From Pseudohaliea sp964438205 (GTDB taxonomy: Bacteria; Pseudomonadota; Gammaproteobacteria; Pseudomonadales; Halieaceae), in the NCBI GenBank assembly GCA_964438205.1, contig CAYTJQ010000011.1, positions 1 to 64,000 of the forward strand: a DNA stretch of 64,000 nt, written 5' to 3'. This document shows positions 1-8,462 of the stretch, one piece after another (the first letter of the stretch is position 1; every line of letters begins with the position of its first letter). The notes under the pieces are model-generated. The model was not told where the DNA came from and did not search any database. It saw only the letters and a program-made list of their open reading frames with translations. The position numbers were made by a program, and so were the translations under genes.

Positions 1-143
1 TCGACGCCCGCCAGCGAGACGCCGGGCAGGCGGTTGGCGAGCGTTGCCAGCAGCCGTGTCCCCGGCGCCGTTGCCGGGGCAAGGAGCAGACCGAGCAGCG
101 CCAGCAGCACGGCGCCCGCCAGCCAGCGACGCCAGCGCCTCAC
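1..143 (-). CDS. tamB: TamB, N-terminal fragment (cut by window edge)
   Basis: Only about the first 47 codons are present; the gene runs off the left edge. TamB is a long, inner-membrane-anchored periplasmic protein that partners TamA in the translocation and assembly module. The GTG start at 143 overlaps the TGA of tamA (GTGA), the usual tamA-tamB coupling. The visible N-terminus has several Arg/Trp residues followed by a hydrophobic stretch (AGAVLLALLGLLLAPATA), as expected for a signal anchor. The identity rests on this anchor and the position directly after tamA; the beta-helical DUF490 body is not in view. Confidence 0.8.
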   Translation of the reverse strand, partial: MRRWRRWLAGAVLLALLGLLLAPATAPGTRLLATLANRLPGVSLAGV

Positions 144-1945
144 AGCTCCGCCCCGATGTTGATGTGCACGCGCCAGTCCGGGTTGGCCTCGCTGACGCTG
201 TTGGCGAGCTCCAGCTTGAGCGCGCCCACGGGGGTGAGGAAGTGCACGCCGAAGCCGGCGCCGACCTTGAAATCCGGCTCCTCGCCGACGAAGGCATCGC
301 CGGCATCGGCGAACACGGCAACCCGCCAGCGCTCACCGAGATAGCGCTGGTACTCGATGCTCCCGGTGACGAGGCGCTCGCCGCCGACGGTCACGCCGGC
401 GGGCGGCGCGCCCCGCCGGGAATACAGCACCTCGTAGCCGATCGACTGGTAGTCATAGCCGCGGACGCTCTGGTCGCCGCCGGCGAAGAAGCCGAGGGAC
501 GGAGCCAGCGTCTCGGGGCGCTGGGAACTGCCGAAGAGCGCCCCGAGTTCCAGCCGGCCGACGAAGCGGTTGGGGCCGCCGGGGCTGGCGATCCAGGCCC
601 AGTTGCCGTAAAGGCGAACGAGGTCACTGTCCGAGCCCAGGCTGCTCGCGGCAGTCTCGACGCTGTAGTACTGGCTGAAACCGGCGGTGGGATCGATCAC
701 GCTGCCGCGGCGGCTGCGCCGGGACAGCGTCAGCCCGGGGAGGTAGTAGCCAGCATCGAACTTTTCGTCGAGCACTGACCAGTCCTCGCGCAGCGCGCGC
801 AGGCCGACGCTTGAGACCCATTCCTCCCTCGCGTGCTCATAGCGGACCCCGGCCACGGTCTGCCGGCTGTCCAGGTCCCCGTAGCGGTTGTCCTCGAGGC
901 TGGCGCGCAGCTGCACGCTGTCGCGCATCAGGTCGCCCAGGGGGATGCGGTAGACGGTACTGCCGCCGGGGTTGACCGGCGACCAGCGCAGCCGCGTTTC
1001 CTGGCTGTGGCCGGCGCGATTGAGCCGCGGGCTGCGCCAGAGCGCCGAAATGCGCCCGCGCGTATCCGTGCGGAAGCCGACGCCGAGCTCCAGCGAGTGG
1101 CTCGGGGCCGGCACCAGTTCCACCCGTAGCGGGACCTCCCGGCCCGCGGCCCGGCCCGGTTCGGGCACCACGGAGACGCCGCCGAAGAGTCCCGTCGCGC
1201 GCAGCCGGACGCCGAGTTGCTGCACCTTGTCCTCGTCGTAGGGATCACCGGGGACGAACGGCAGGAGCGCCTCGAGGCGCTCCCGGTCGAGCTGTGCTTC
1301 GTCGTGGCTGATCGTCCCGAAGGCGTAGCGGGCACCGCCGGCAAACACCAGCTCTACCTCGGCAACACCGGCGGCCGGGTCCACCCGCAGGCTGTGGCTC
1401 GTGAAACGCCCGTCGAGGTAGCCACGGGCGCGGGCCAGCGTCTGCAGCTCGCGCTTGAAGTCCGTGTAGCGGCCGTGATCGAGAGGCGCGCCCGGGACCA
1501 GCTCGCTCTCCTCGACGAGCCCGGTGAGCGCCGGGTCTTCGCTGGCCTCGCCCTCGAGTTCGATCCGCACCGTACCGAGCCGCACCCGCTCGCCCGGGTC
1601 GATCCGCACCTCGAGGCGCGCCACCTCCGCCGGCGCCGCGGCGGGGCCGAGCGCCCTGCCGTCCGCATCGAGCTCGCGAAGCTCGATCACCGGCCGGTAG
1701 TAGCCGAGGGCCTGCAGCGCCTCGCTAACGCGGCCGCGAGCAGCCTCCAGCGCGCGCGCCACTGCGGCGCCCTCCTTCGGCGGCGTGCCGAGGTAGGCGC
1801 GGACGTTGTCGCGCAGCGCGCCGTCCACACCGGAAACGCGGTAGTCCAGCGCGAGCGCGGGCGCGCCGGCGAGGGCCAGGGCGCACAACCCCGGGACGAG
1901 GAGGCGGCGGCCGCAGCCGCCCGCCTCAGGCGTGAACCGCAGCAC
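140..1945 (-). CDS. tamA: TamA, outer-membrane Omp85-family assembly protein
   Basis: About 601 residues. The N-terminal half carries POTRA-like segments (about residues 35-260), and the C-terminal half is an Omp85-type beta barrel (about 280-601) ending in IGAEL, close to the GPEL ending of known TamA. A hydrophobic export signal (LLVPGLCALALAGAPALA) precedes the mature start ALDYRVSG. I chose the GTG at 1945, which keeps this signal and overlaps the end of the upstream methyltransferase by about 20 bases; the frame is open further to 1996. TamA works with TamB in outer-membrane protein or lipid transport. tamB follows with a 4-base overlap, so the two are co-transcribed. Confidence 0.9.
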   Translation of the reverse strand: MLRFTPEAGGCGRRLLVPGLCALALAGAPALALDYRVSGVDGALRDNVRAYLGTPPKEGAAVARALEAARGRVSEALQALGYYRPVIELRELDADGRALGPAAAPAEVARLEVRIDPGERVRLGTVRIELEGEASEDPALTGLVEESELVPGAPLDHGRYTDFKRELQTLARARGYLDGRFTSHSLRVDPAAGVAEVELVFAGGARYAFGTISHDEAQLDRERLEALLPFVPGDPYDEDKVQQLGVRLRATGLFGGVSVVPEPGRAAGREVPLRVELVPAPSHSLELGVGFRTDTRGRISALWRSPRLNRAGHSQETRLRWSPVNPGGSTVYRIPLGDLMRDSVQLRASLEDNRYGDLDSRQTVAGVRYEHAREEWVSSVGLRALREDWSVLDEKFDAGYYLPGLTLSRRSRRGSVIDPTAGFSQYYSVETAASSLGSDSDLVRLYGNWAWIASPGGPNRFVGRLELGALFGSSQRPETLAPSLGFFAGGDQSVRGYDYQSIGYEVLYSRRGAPPAGVTVGGERLVTGSIEYQRYLGERWRVAVFADAGDAFVGEEPDFKVGAGFGVHFLTPVGALKLELANSVSEANPDWRVHINIGAEL

Positions 1946-2546
1946 CCCAGGTATTGAAGCCGGCGATACGCGGCGTCCCGGGAAGGTACATGGCATCCTG
2001 CTCGACGGTGCGGAAGCCGCCGGCAGCCAGCAGCGCCGGGATGTCCCGGTCGAGGTGGCAGCCGCCGGCGAGGCGACGCCAGAGCGGATTCAGGCGCCGC
2101 TGCCAGCGCTGGACCCCGGGGTCCGGTGCCAGGCCGTGCTCGCAGAAGATCAGCTCGCCCCCGGGCCGCAGCACGCGCGCCATGCCCGCGAGGGCGTCGA
2201 GGGGGGCCGGGATCGTGCACAGGCTGAAGGTCATCACGATGCAGTCCACGCTGTTGTCGGCCAGGGGAATCTCCTCCCCCGGCAGGCCGATGAACTCAAC
2301 CGGGAACGGCAGGTCCCGGCCCCGCTCGGCAGCGAGGGCCCAGGAAGCTTCCGACGGATCGAGACCCACCAGGCGCTCCACGGCATCACCGTTGTAGAAC
2401 GGCAGGTTCAGGCCGGTGCCGATGCCGATCTCCAGCACCACACCCCGGGCGCGCGGCACGACTTTCCGTCGCTGCCGTCGCACCGGCTTCGTGCCGCAGG
2501 CGCAATTGATCACGTGCGGCAGGATGTGGCGTTCGTAGAAGTTCAT
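1926..2546 (-). CDS. Class I SAM-dependent methyltransferase (UbiE/Methyltransf_11 type)
   Basis: 206 residues. Motif I is seen as VLEIGIGTGLN (about residues 37-47), followed by an acidic LDPSE at the end of strand 2 and the post-motif VLRPGGELIFCEHG typical of small-molecule methyltransferases of the UbiE/phospholipid methyltransferase type. The N-terminus NFYERHILPHVINCACGTKPV is common in small gammaproteobacterial methyltransferases annotated only by domain. The substrate cannot be read from the sequence. It lies upstream of tamA with a short overlap and may share its transcript; pap starts divergently less than 100 bases away. Confidence 0.8.
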   Translation of the reverse strand: MNFYERHILPHVINCACGTKPVRRQRRKVVPRARGVVLEIGIGTGLNLPFYNGDAVERLVGLDPSEASWALAAERGRDLPFPVEFIGLPGEEIPLADNSVDCIVMTFSLCTIPAPLDALAGMARVLRPGGELIFCEHGLAPDPGVQRWQRRLNPLWRRLAGGCHLDRDIPALLAAGGFRTVEQDAMYLPGTPRIAGFNTWGAAVHA

Positions 2547-2550
2547 CGGT

Positions 2551-2580
2551 TTGTCCCCGCGCGGTGGCAGCCCCTATTAT
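2551..2580 (+). promoter_or_regulatory. Candidate sigma-70 promoter of pap
   Basis: TTGTCC at 2551-2556 and TATTAT at 2575-2580 are separated by 18 bases. Transcription would begin near 2587, which excludes an ATG at 2551 and supports the pap start at 2632. CCCCGCG and CGCGGGG arms flank the -10 and could form a small stem. Confidence 0.5.
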
Positions 2581-2631
2581 ACGCGGGGTGCCGCGGCCGC
2601 AGCCGGCCGGGTCCGTGCCAGGGAGCAGGCC

Positions 2632-4182
2632 ATGTTCGAAGCGCTGGAGACAGGGAAACACCTCACGGAGGAGCAGTTCAAGGCGCAGCGCGCGGAACTG
2701 CGTCCGGCGCTCCTCGAGGCACAGTTCGAACTCGCCGAGCGGGACTACCCGGTGGTCATCGTCATGGGCGGCTTCGACGGCGCGGGCAAGGGCGCCGTGG
2801 TGCACCGCTTCAACGAGTGGATGGATCCGCGCCTCATCGAGACCCACGCGCTGTGGATGCATTCCGACGAAGAGGAAACCCGCCCCTACTACTGGCGTTT
2901 CTGGCGCCGCCTGCCGCCGCGGGGGCGCACCGGCATCATGCTCGGCAACTGGTACCAGCGCGCCGCGTACCGCGCCATGGCCGGCAGCCTCGACGAGGAC
3001 GGCTTCGAGCTGGCCATGCGCCGCGCCCTGGCCTTCGAGCGCATGCTGGTCGAGGACGGTGCGCTGGTCGTCAAGCTGTGGCTGCATGTCAGCCGCGACA
3101 TGCAGCGGCGGCAGCTCTCCTACGAGGCGCCGCGACAGCACCAGAACCCCCGCGTGCCGGCGAACCCGGAAGCTTGGTGGATCAGCCGGGAAGCCGCCCG
3201 CGGAGAGGTGCCGTCGAACGCAGCGCCCGTCCCGGCGGACCCGGAGGCCTGGTGGGCCCGCTACCCCCGGGCCCTGGAGGTGTCCGAGCAGCTGATCCGG
3301 CTCACCGACAGCGGCGAAGCGCCCTGGCATCTCATCGAGGCCGACGATAGCTACTACCGGGACGCGACCGCCGCCGGGCTGCTGCTCAGGGCCATGCGCA
3401 ACCACGAGCCCGCGAACGGCGGCCCTGTCCACCGCGACCGGGACTTCCCTGCGGACGATCCGCAGCCGACGATCCTCGACGCCGTCGATCTCTCCCGGCG
3501 CGTGCCGCGCGACGAGTACAAGCCGCGCCTGGCGAAGCTCCAGGCGCGTATCCAGGACCTGTTCTGGCAGGCACACCGGGAACACCGCTCCCTGGTGGCC
3601 GTGTTCGAAGGCTGGGACGCCGCCGGCAAGGGCTCGGCGATCCGCCGCCTGACGGCCGCCGTCGACCCGCGCCTTTACATGCTCATACAGTTCGCCGCGC
3701 CCACGGACGAGGAACGGGCCCAACACTACCTCTGGCGCTTCTGGCGGCGGTTGCAGCGCGACGGCCGCGCCACCCTCTTCGACCGCTCCTGGTACGGGCG
3801 GGTACTCGTGGAGCGCGTCGAGGAACTGACGCCGCCGGCAACCTGGCGGCGTGCCTACAGCGAGATCAACGACTTCGAGTCACAGCTCGTGGAGCACGGC
3901 TGCATTGTGGCGAAGTTCTGGCTGCACATCAGCAAGGACGAACAGCTGAAGCGCTTCAAGGACCGGGAGGCCAAGCCGCACAAGCAGCACAAGATCACCG
4001 ACGAGGACTGGCGCAACCGCGAGCAGTGGGATGCCTATGCCCTCGCGGTGGAAGACATGGTGGCGAACACGAGTACCGGCGCAGCGCCCTGGCACCTGGT
4101 CGCCGGCAACGACAAGAAAGCGGCCCGGCTCGAGATCCTCGAGCTGCTCTGCGAGCATTTCGAGAGCCACCTGGGCGCCTGA
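2632..4182 (+). CDS. pap: Polyphosphate:AMP phosphotransferase (two PPK2 domains)
   Basis: 516 residues. Transfers phosphate from polyphosphate to AMP to make ADP. Two PPK2 domains are fused in tandem: the first has the P-loop GGFDGAGKG (about residue 44), the second EGWDAAGKGS (about 325). The second domain also has the intact lid/Walker B motif FDRSWYGRVLVERVEE, whereas the first has LGNWYQRAAYR with Asn in place of the Asp, so the C-terminal half is probably the catalytic one and the N-terminal half degenerate. The ATG at 2632 follows AGGGAGCAGG; the frame is open upstream to 2551 but that region holds the promoter. Length matches two-domain Pap proteins. Confidence 0.92.
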   Translation: MFEALETGKHLTEEQFKAQRAELRPALLEAQFELAERDYPVVIVMGGFDGAGKGAVVHRFNEWMDPRLIETHALWMHSDEEETRPYYWRFWRRLPPRGRTGIMLGNWYQRAAYRAMAGSLDEDGFELAMRRALAFERMLVEDGALVVKLWLHVSRDMQRRQLSYEAPRQHQNPRVPANPEAWWISREAARGEVPSNAAPVPADPEAWWARYPRALEVSEQLIRLTDSGEAPWHLIEADDSYYRDATAAGLLLRAMRNHEPANGGPVHRDRDFPADDPQPTILDAVDLSRRVPRDEYKPRLAKLQARIQDLFWQAHREHRSLVAVFEGWDAAGKGSAIRRLTAAVDPRLYMLIQFAAPTDEERAQHYLWRFWRRLQRDGRATLFDRSWYGRVLVERVEELTPPATWRRAYSEINDFESQLVEHGCIVAKFWLHISKDEQLKRFKDREAKPHKQHKITDEDWRNREQWDAYALAVEDMVANTSTGAAPWHLVAGNDKKAARLEILELLCEHFESHLGA

Positions 4183-4214
4183 CGGCGGCACCGGGCGCGG
4201 CGGGAAAGGAGACC

Positions 4215-4718
4215 ATGCGACTGCACATCATCACGACCGGCGGCACCATCGACAAGGTGTACTTTGACGCGAAAAGCGACTACCAGGTGGGCGACCCGGT
4301 GATCGGCGACCTGCTGCGGGACCTGGGCGTGGCCCTGTCTTTCACCGTGGAATCCGCCATGCGCAAGGACAGCCTCGACATGACCGATGCCGACCGGGCC
4401 CTGATCCGGGAGCGCGCCGACGCCTGCGAAGAACGGCACGTGCTGATCACGCACGGCACCGACGGCATGGTCGCGACCGGGCAGGCGCTGAAGGGCCTGG
4501 CGGACAAGACCATCGTCCTCACCGGCGCGCTGCAGCCCGCGGCCTTCCAGCGCACGGACGCCGACTTCAACATCGGCTGCGCCGTGGGCGCCCTGCAGTG
4601 CCTGCCCCCGGGCGTCTACATCGCCATGAACGGCCGCGTGTTCGACATCGACAACGTGGTCAAGAACCGCGCGGAGAACCGCTTCGAGGACCTCGAAGCA
4701 TCATCGGCGGATTCCTGA
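4215..4718 (+). CDS. Single-domain asparaginase-like protein
   Basis: 167 residues, against about 330 for a full type I/II L-asparaginase. Only the N-terminal asparaginase domain is present. It keeps both catalytic threonine motifs: TTGGTID near the start and HGTDGM around residue 80. The ATG at 4215 follows GGAAAGGAG, and the gene begins 32 bases after pap, so both are probably on one transcript. Stand-alone N-terminal domains of this size occur in gammaproteobacteria and are generally called asparaginase, but without the C-terminal domain that completes the active site between subunits, activity is uncertain. I see no remnant of the missing half downstream, so it looks like a genuine short family rather than a truncation. 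Confidence 0.8.
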   Translation: MRLHIITTGGTIDKVYFDAKSDYQVGDPVIGDLLRDLGVALSFTVESAMRKDSLDMTDADRALIRERADACEERHVLITHGTDGMVATGQALKGLADKTIVLTGALQPAAFQRTDADFNIGCAVGALQCLPPGVYIAMNGRVFDIDNVVKNRAENRFEDLEASSADS

Positions 4719-4799
4719 CCCCGGCAGTCGTAGGCCGGCGGGCGTGCGCGCATTGCCTTCCGGTCGATGCGGATGACCGGAGCGAACCAGCTTCGCCCC

Positions 4800-5270
4800 C
4801 TACCAGTCAGCTTCGTTCAGGAAGTAGCGAATGGCCTCTGCGCGCAGTGCTGCGCGCGTGCCCGGCTCGCTGATCCCCTCGATGGCATCGAGGCGCTGCT
4901 GGGCCATGATGCAGGCGGCGGCAATGCCCCGGGCGGTGGCTTCGCGTCGACATACCACGAGTTCGTCTCGCTGGACTTCGAGCGGCGTCAGCGTGTGCTG
5001 AGTCGCATTCCCACGCATACCGTCCTCGTCGGACTGCGCCTCGAGCTGCAGCGCCAGGTGCCAGGCAAGACGAAGTTCCGCCTCGCTACGGGAACTGAAG
5101 GGCCCGATCTCCCTGCTTTCGCGGGTCATGGCGTACCATTCGTGCCCGATCGCAAAAAAGCGTGAGCCACGGAAAAGCGGTCCGCCGCTGTTACTGCGCC
5201 GACGCTGTATCGTATTGGCAACGACGGCATCTCTGGATGGCGCGTCAAGGGCTTGTTCTTGTAGTTCCAT
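4800..5270 (-). CDS. Conserved hypothetical protein (DUF6316-like)
   Basis: 156 residues, no signal peptide or membrane segment. Residues 25-70 contain RGSRFFAIGHEWYAMTRES followed by GPF and an EA-rich helix; this FF-x-WY-x-TRE-x-GPF pattern resembles small DUF6316-type proteins, where it may form a GYF/Sm-like fold. The C-terminal part (about 80-156) is helical and charged. It is convergent with the asparaginase gene and stands alone. The function is unknown and the family assignment is from memory of the motif, so it is tentative. Confidence 0.55.
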   Translation of the reverse strand: MELQEQALDAPSRDAVVANTIQRRRSNSGGPLFRGSRFFAIGHEWYAMTRESREIGPFSSRSEAELRLAWHLALQLEAQSDEDGMRGNATQHTLTPLEVQRDELVVCRREATARGIAAACIMAQQRLDAIEGISEPGTRAALRAEAIRYFLNEADW

Positions 5271-5614
5271 AAACCGCTCCCTGGGATGGCGCCTTCTGTA
5301 GGTCGACCATTCCGCGGTCAGCCGCGGCTATCGCGTGACCCGGCGGCAGTCGGGCCAAGAGGATCTGTGCCGCCGAGCAGATTCCATGCCATAAAGCACA
5401 AGCTTTTGAAAAACAGCGATTATTCAGGAACGTTACTCGCTTGCCCTCATCGTCGCGGATAAGGCTGTAAAAAATACTGACTGTGACGCCTGGCCCGGAA
5501 CAGGACCCCTGCTACGCACTGGGCATCCTCACGGGCAAACCAGCCGCGCGTAGAGGGCCTTCGCGGCGCAGGCAATGGTCTATAGTTGGCGTAGCAGGCG
5601 GAGGGACTGTCACC
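5271..5614. other. Intergenic region between divergent genes
   Basis: 344 bases between the leftward DUF6316-like gene and the rightward CBS gene. The middle (about 5390-5480) is richer in A/T than the surroundings and probably holds both promoters. A TATAGT hexamer at 5581-5586, 28 bases before the CBS start, is a reasonable -10; no convincing -35 is visible. I see no gene, repeat or RNA in it. Confidence 0.5.
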
Positions 5615-6064
5615 ATGATCGTGAGAGATGTCATGACCACCGGCGTGCTCTACGCGCGACCCGGCGAGGAGGTGCGCTCGGTGGTCACCAGGATGCTCAG
5701 CCGGCACTGCGGGGCCATTCCCGTGGTGGACGACAACCACTCGCTGCTCGGGATGGTCGCGGTCAGGGACGTGCTCCTCCCGCTCTACCCGAATCTCGGC
5801 GACTACGTGCACGACAGCGTCCAGAGCCGGAACTTCCTCGATATGGAGGAGGGTTATGCCACGGTGCTGGGCAAGCGGGTCGAGGAAGTCATGAGCCGCA
5901 ACCCGCGCACGGTGAGCCCGGAGGATCCCGTGCTGAAGGCGGCCTCGCTCATGGGCGTGCACAACTTCCGGCGGATGCCGGTGGTGGAGGACAACCGGCT
6001 GGTGGGCATGGTGAGCATCGGCGACATCAACCGGGGGCTGTTTTTCGAACTTCCCGCCCGGTGA
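5615..6064 (+). CDS. Two-CBS-domain protein
   Basis: 149 residues made almost wholly of two CBS motifs (about 5-60 and 80-140). Hallmarks are VRDVMTTGVLYARPGE, AIPVVDDNHSLLGMVAVRD, EVMSRNPRTVSPED and RMPVVEDNRLVGMVSIGD. Such pairs bind adenine nucleotides or similar ligands and usually regulate a partner protein. Here there is no fused effector and no obvious partner next door. The ATG at 5615 follows GGAGGG by about 11 bases; the open frame extends upstream but has no ribosome-binding site. Confidence 0.88.
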   Translation: MIVRDVMTTGVLYARPGEEVRSVVTRMLSRHCGAIPVVDDNHSLLGMVAVRDVLLPLYPNLGDYVHDSVQSRNFLDMEEGYATVLGKRVEEVMSRNPRTVSPEDPVLKAASLMGVHNFRRMPVVEDNRLVGMVSIGDINRGLFFELPAR

Positions 6065-6074
6065 ACCGGGCGGG
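6053..6074. terminator. Hairpin between convergent genes
   Basis: A perfect 9-bp inverted repeat, CCCGCCCGG (6053-6061) and CCGGGCGGG (6066-6074), has a TGAA loop that contains the CBS gene's stop codon (6062-6064). There is no T-tract on either side, so it is a weak or factor-assisted terminator at best. Confidence 0.5.
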
Positions 6075-6100
6075 TGTCCCCGGGCGCGCGGCTGCAGGGC

Positions 6101-8452
6101 TCAGGCGCGACGCTCCCGCGGCGCCAGCAGCCAGGACAGCGCCGGCAGCGCCAGCAGTGCGCCGAGCATGTTCCAGAAGAACATGAAGGTGAGCATGAGC
6201 CCCATGTCGGCCTGGAACTTGATGGGCGAGAAGATCCAGGTGCCCACGCCCACCGCAAGGGTGAGGCCCGTGAACGCCACCGCGGTGCCGCTGGACTTCA
6301 GGGCCGCGAAATAGGCTTCCTTCAAGGGCTCGCCGCGGCGCAGGTAGAACTGCAGCGCGGAGTAGATATAGATGCCGTAGTCCACACCGATGCCGACGCC
6401 GAGGGCGATCACCGGCAGTGTCGCCACCTTCACGCCGATGCCGAGCAGCGCCATGAGTGCCTGGCCGAGCACCGAGGTGATCGCCAGGGGAATGATGATG
6501 CAGGCGGTGATACGCACGGAGCGGAAGTTGAGCAGGCAGAGCACGATGACGACGCCGTACACCCAGAGCAGCATCTTCGTCTGCGCTTCCTCGATGACGA
6601 TGTTGGTGGCGGCCTCGACGCCCGCGTTGCCGGCCGCCAGCTCGAAGGTGACGTCACCGGTGTCGTAGCTCTCGCGGAAGTCCTGCACGGCGGCGACCAC
6701 CCGTTCCAGGGTCGCGGCCTTGTGGTCGTCGAGGAAGAGAATCACCGGCGCCATGGAGCAATCGGTGTTGCGCAGTTCGCTCGGCGCCCGGCTCAGGCTG
6801 TTGTTGAGGATGTACTGGTTGCGGCTGATCTCGTGCCACTTCGGGCTGCCCTCGTTCATGCCCTGGATGACGAGCTTGGAGACATCGAGCAGCGACAGCG
6901 CCGACTGGACGCCCTCGACGGCTTCGAGCTCGGCCTGGAAGCGGTCCACCGCCGAGATGAACTCATAGCTGCCGCACTGCTGGGGCGCCGTCCGGGCCAT
7001 GACCACGAACACATCGGTACTGGTGGAGTAGTTCCTGGTCAGGAACGCGTTGTCCCGGTTGTAGCGCGAGTCCGGGCGGAGTTCCGGGGCGCCCGGGTCG
7101 AGGTCGCCGATCTCCTGCTTCTGCCCGTACCACAGGCCCACGGCGAGCATGACCGCACAGAGGCCGAGCATGGTCAGCGCCGGCCCGCGCTCGGTGATGC
7201 GGGCGACCAGCGCCCAGTGCGTAAAGGGGCTGTGATCCTTGTCCGCGCGGTAGCGGACGCAGCGGTGGGTGATGCCCGTATAGGACAGCACCAGTGGCAG
7301 CAGCACCAGGTGCGTCAGGATGAGCACGGCGATGCCCGTGCTCGCCACCACCGCCAGTTCCTTGATCACCGGGATGTCGATCACCCGCAGGGTGAAGAAA
7401 CCGACCCCGTCGGACACCAGCGCGATAAAGCCGGGCTTGGACAGGCGTACGAAGGTCAGCCGCGCCGCGTCGATGCGCGAGACCTCGTGGTAGATGAAGT
7501 TGCCGAAACGGTTGACGATCTGCACCGAGTGGCTGATGCCGACGGCGAACACCAGGAACGGCACCAGCATGCTGTACGGATCGAGCCCCATGCCCAGCGC
7601 ATTGAGTATCCCCATCTGCCAGACCACGGCGACGGTCGAGCAGAGCAGCGAGGCCATGGTCAACCAGCCGCAGCGCGAGTAGATGAACAGCATCACCGCC
7701 GTGATCGCGAAGGCCACGAGGAAGAACAGGCCCACGAGGCTGGCGCCGTCGATGAGGTCGCCGACAAGCTTGGCGAAGCCGGTGATGCGGATGCGGATAT
7801 CCTCGGACTGGTACTTGTCCCGCACCAGGCGCTCGAGGTCATTGGCGAAGGCGTGGTAGTCGAGCTTCTCGCCGGTCTCCGGGTCGCGCTCCACGAGCGG
7901 GGCGACGATGATCGCCGAGCGGAAATCGTTCGCCACCAGGCGGCCGATCTGGCCGGACTTCAGCGTATTCTCGCGCAGGTCTTCGAGCGACCGCTCGCTG
8001 CCGTCATAATCGTCGGGAATCACGGCGCCGCCCACAAAGCCCTGCTCGGTCACCTCCTGCCAGCGCACGTTCGGCGTCCACAGCGACTGCAGCGCGGCGC
8101 GGTCGACGCCCTTCACGTAGAAGACCTCGTCCGTGATGGTCTTCAGGGTTTCCTGGAACTCGGCGGTGAAGATATCGCCGCTGCGACTTTCGACGATGAT
8201 GCGCACGGAATTGCCGAGGCCCTTGAGATCGTCGCGGCTCTCGAGGAAGTTGCGGATGTAGGGGTGCGATACCGGGATCATCTTCTCGAAGCTGGCATCG
8301 GGCTTCAGCTGGCTCGCCTGCCAGGCGAAGAAGATGGTGGCCACCGCAAAGAGGACGATCAGCAGTGGGCGCACCGCGAAGACCGCGCGCGCGATCAGCG
8401 GTCGCAGGCGGCCGTCGTCGTCCTCGAGGGTGTAGCTCTCCTGCACGCTCAT
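6101..8452 (-). CDS. RND/MMPL-family transporter
   Basis: 783 residues. A cytoplasmic-membrane RND-superfamily exporter of the MMPL/SSD type: TM1 near residues 20-45 (RPLLIVLFAVATIFFAWQAS), a large periplasmic loop, five clustered helices around 240-400 (ITAVMLFIYSRCGWLTMASL, VLILTHLVLLPLVLSYTGI), a second loop, and a second helix cluster to the end. GIGVDYGIYIYS in the second cluster is a typical RND TM4-type motif. The ATG at 8452 lies 10 bases after the YCF48 gene; the upstream extension of the frame is antisense-like and lacks a start signal. In this operon it is the likely energised component for moving a hydrophobic compound with the DUF1329 and DUF1302 proteins. The substrate is unknown. 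Confidence 0.85.
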   Translation of the reverse strand: MSVQESYTLEDDDGRLRPLIARAVFAVRPLLIVLFAVATIFFAWQASQLKPDASFEKMIPVSHPYIRNFLESRDDLKGLGNSVRIIVESRSGDIFTAEFQETLKTITDEVFYVKGVDRAALQSLWTPNVRWQEVTEQGFVGGAVIPDDYDGSERSLEDLRENTLKSGQIGRLVANDFRSAIIVAPLVERDPETGEKLDYHAFANDLERLVRDKYQSEDIRIRITGFAKLVGDLIDGASLVGLFFLVAFAITAVMLFIYSRCGWLTMASLLCSTVAVVWQMGILNALGMGLDPYSMLVPFLVFAVGISHSVQIVNRFGNFIYHEVSRIDAARLTFVRLSKPGFIALVSDGVGFFTLRVIDIPVIKELAVVASTGIAVLILTHLVLLPLVLSYTGITHRCVRYRADKDHSPFTHWALVARITERGPALTMLGLCAVMLAVGLWYGQKQEIGDLDPGAPELRPDSRYNRDNAFLTRNYSTSTDVFVVMARTAPQQCGSYEFISAVDRFQAELEAVEGVQSALSLLDVSKLVIQGMNEGSPKWHEISRNQYILNNSLSRAPSELRNTDCSMAPVILFLDDHKAATLERVVAAVQDFRESYDTGDVTFELAAGNAGVEAATNIVIEEAQTKMLLWVYGVVIVLCLLNFRSVRITACIIIPLAITSVLGQALMALLGIGVKVATLPVIALGVGIGVDYGIYIYSALQFYLRRGEPLKEAYFAALKSSGTAVAFTGLTLAVGVGTWIFSPIKFQADMGLMLTFMFFWNMLGALLALPALSWLLAPRERRA

Positions 8453-8462
8453 CGCGGCACGC

